Source: Marthasterias glacialis (Eukaryota; Echinodermata; Asteroidea; Forcipulatida; Asteriidae). From it: a stretch of 64,000 nt of DNA. The first letter of the stretch is position 1, and every line of letters starts with the position of its first letter. The position numbers and the translations under genes were made by a program. The notes beneath the pieces were generated by a model, which was given only the letters and a program-made list of their open reading frames with translations, was not told the origin of the DNA and did no database searches. Positions 63,098 through 64,000 of this stretch are shown one piece after another. The stretch covers positions 62,001 through 126,000 of the forward strand of contig CAJVRT020000006.1 of NCBI GenBank assembly GCA_911728455.2, read 5' to 3'.

Positions 63098-63845
63098 TTG
63101 AGAGATTTTCAATTTTGGACCAAAATTTCAAAGTCGTTTTTGCTCTACCAACTCAAGAGGGAACCTCCCCCGACCCCAGCCCTACACTTTGCAGGTCCGG
63201 ATCTGCCTTAGTTTGGAAAATATCCACGATTTTAGGGCCCTTCTTTTTGGGCCCAAAAACCGAAAAAGTCACCGTTACCCCCCCTTGAGAGATTTTCAAT
63301 TTTGGACCAAAATTTCAAAGTCGTTTTTGCTCTACCAACTCAAGAGGGAACCTCCCCCGACCCCAGCCCTACACTTTGCAGGTCCGGATCTGCCTTAGTT
63401 TGGAAAATATCCACGATTTTAGGGCCCTTCTTTTTGGGCCCAAAAACCGAAAAAGTCACCGTTACCCCCCCTTGAGAGATTTAAAATTTTGGACCAAAAT
63501 TTCAAAGTCGTTTTTGCTCTACCAACTCAAGAGGGAACCTCCCCCGACCCCAGCCCTACACTTTGCAGGTCCGGATCTGCCTTAGTTTGGAAAATATCCA
63601 CGATTTTAGGGCCCTTCTTTTTGGGCCCAAAAACCGAAAAAGTCACCGTTACCCCCCCTTGAGAGATTTAAAATTTTGGACCAAAATTTCAAAGTCGTTT
63701 TTGCTCTACCAACTCAAGAGAGAACCTCCCCCGACCCCAGCCCTACACTTTGCAGGTCCGGATCTGCCTTAGTTTGGAAAATATCCACGATTTTAGGGCC
63801 CTTCTTTTTGGGCCCAAAAACCGAAAAAGTCACCGTTACCCCCCC

Positions 63846-64000
63846 TTGAGAGATTTTCAATTTTGGACCAAAATTTCAAAGTCGTTTTTGCTCTACCAAC
63901 TCAAGAGGGAACCTCCCCCGACCCCAGCCCTACACTTTGCAGGTCCGGATCTGCCTTAGTTTGGAAAATATCCACGATTTTAGGGCCCTTCTTTTTGGGC
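63846..64000 (+). repeat. Partial monomer at right window edge
   Basis: The last 155 bases are positions 1-155 of a consensus monomer, cut inside the second GGGCCC block. The array therefore continues to the right of the window. Confidence 0.95.

Larger units (their letters stand above)
56366..63845 (+). repeat. Indel-free block of 40 monomers
   Basis: The distance is exactly 40 x 187 = 7480 bp, with every C tract at C7. Variation is limited mainly to G63A, TC12-13AA and one monomer at 57862 with G5A. The monomer before that has A158C near 57832. G63A monomers lie at 56366, 57114, 57862, 58423, 59358, 61041 and 63659, with steps of 4, 4, 3, 5, 9 and 14 monomers. This is the most homogeneous long stretch in the window. 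Confidence 0.85.
57114..63845 (+). repeat. TC12-13AA variant monomers with 14-monomer doublets
   Basis: GATTTAAAATTTT in place of GATTTTCAATTTT marks monomers starting at 57114, 58423, 59358, 60854, 61041, 61789, 63472 and 63659, and I found none to the left. Two adjacent pairs, 60854/61041 and 63472/63659, are 2618 bp (14 monomers) apart. In each pair only the second member has G63A, so the doublet is duplicated as a unit. The change creates TTTAAA and lengthens the A/T-rich run beside the first dyad. Confidence 0.85.
1..64000 (+). repeat. 187-bp tandem satellite DNA array
   Basis: Seen: the same 187-bp unit repeats head-to-tail from the first to the last base, with 341 complete copies (14-63845), no inverted copy and no unrelated insertion. 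Most copies differ from the consensus at zero to three positions. Composition of the consensus on this strand is 48 A, 51 T, 55 C and 33 G, so 47% GC with strong C over G skew. Six CpGs per monomer give an observed/expected ratio near 0.62. Known: arrays of nucleosome-sized monomers with higher-order duplications are typical of eukaryotic centromeric, pericentromeric or subtelomeric heterochromatin. Inferred: this is such an array; both edges lie outside the window, so its total size and chromosomal position are unknown. The strand label is arbitrary. I do not recognise the family or the species. It could also include assembly expansion or collapse, which the sequence alone cannot exclude. Confidence 0.98.

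Noticed and set aside
105-63959. Several hundred open frames of 60-182 codons on the plus strand, mostly an identical 69-codon frame per monomer
   Set aside because: All start at TTG because the monomer lacks ATG. They repeat with the satellite period, overlap the next copy by 23 bp, and their length depends only on C-tract length. No ribosome site, domain or codon signature supports a protein.
1-64000. CRISPR array
   Set aside because: Repeats are 187 bp and directly abutting, with no unique spacers and no cas genes.
1-64000. Telomeric repeat, because of TTACCCCCC at the monomer ends
   Set aside because: It occurs once per 187 bp and not as a short tandem TTAGGG-type repeat.
1-64000. Transposon or retroelement insertion inside the array
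   Set aside because: All length changes are explained by C-tract variation, one- to two-base indels and two 11-bp deletions. No non-satellite sequence remains.
1-64000. rRNA intergenic spacer repeats
   Set aside because: No rRNA gene sequence occurs anywhere in the window, and the number of uniform copies far exceeds usual spacer sub-repeats. The possibility cannot be fully closed without flanking sequence.

Overview
The whole 64,000-base window is one uninterrupted head-to-tail tandem satellite array. The monomer is 187 bp and every copy has the same orientation. Taking TTGAGAG as position 1, complete monomers run from base 14 to base 63845. There are 341 of them, flanked by a 13-bp partial at the left edge and a 155-bp partial at the right edge. 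The count is checked by arithmetic: 341 x 187 = 63,767, and the individual length changes I could place sum to +65, which equals the measured 63,832 bp. Neither array edge is visible. I see no gene, RNA gene, transposon, CRISPR array or other non-satellite sequence on either strand.

The organism cannot be named from this sequence and I do not recognise the satellite family. A nucleosome-repeat-sized monomer, more than 340 near-identical copies and layered higher-order duplications point to constitutive heterochromatin of a eukaryote (centromeric, pericentromeric or subtelomeric) in a long-read assembly. The consensus monomer is 47% GC, with 55 C to 33 G on the given strand and six CpGs. It contains no ATG and no CAT, so no ATG start codon exists on either strand except in rare mutated copies. 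The open frames seen in it start at TTG and are by-products of the repeat.

Monomer layout by position: 14-30 is an odd dyad with 8-bp arms. 67-85 is C-rich, so the other strand has closely spaced G runs. 101-110 carries a TCCGGA site. 138-157 is a potential stem-loop made of two GGGCCC blocks. 147-162 is a perfect 16-bp palindrome. 181-187 is a C7 tract that varies from 6 to 20 C.

Regional structure: (a) 1-33 kb is the most heterogeneous, with long C tracts, two 176-bp monomers, many point variants and several segmental duplications of 4, 10, 11, 14 and 15 monomers. (b) 21.2-23.6 kb is a run of 13 apparently invariant monomers between variant-marked copies. (c) 33-40 kb shows a dimeric register of one G-to-A variant plus a 12-monomer duplication. 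(d) 41.0-44.4 kb is a clean two-copy 9-monomer higher-order repeat. (e) 44-56 kb has frequent C8-C9 tracts. (f) 56.4-63.8 kb is 40 consecutive monomers with no length change, carrying a diagnostic TC-to-AA variant with a 14-monomer spacing. The pattern fits repeated unequal exchange or conversion events of different sizes, with the right end the most recently homogenised.
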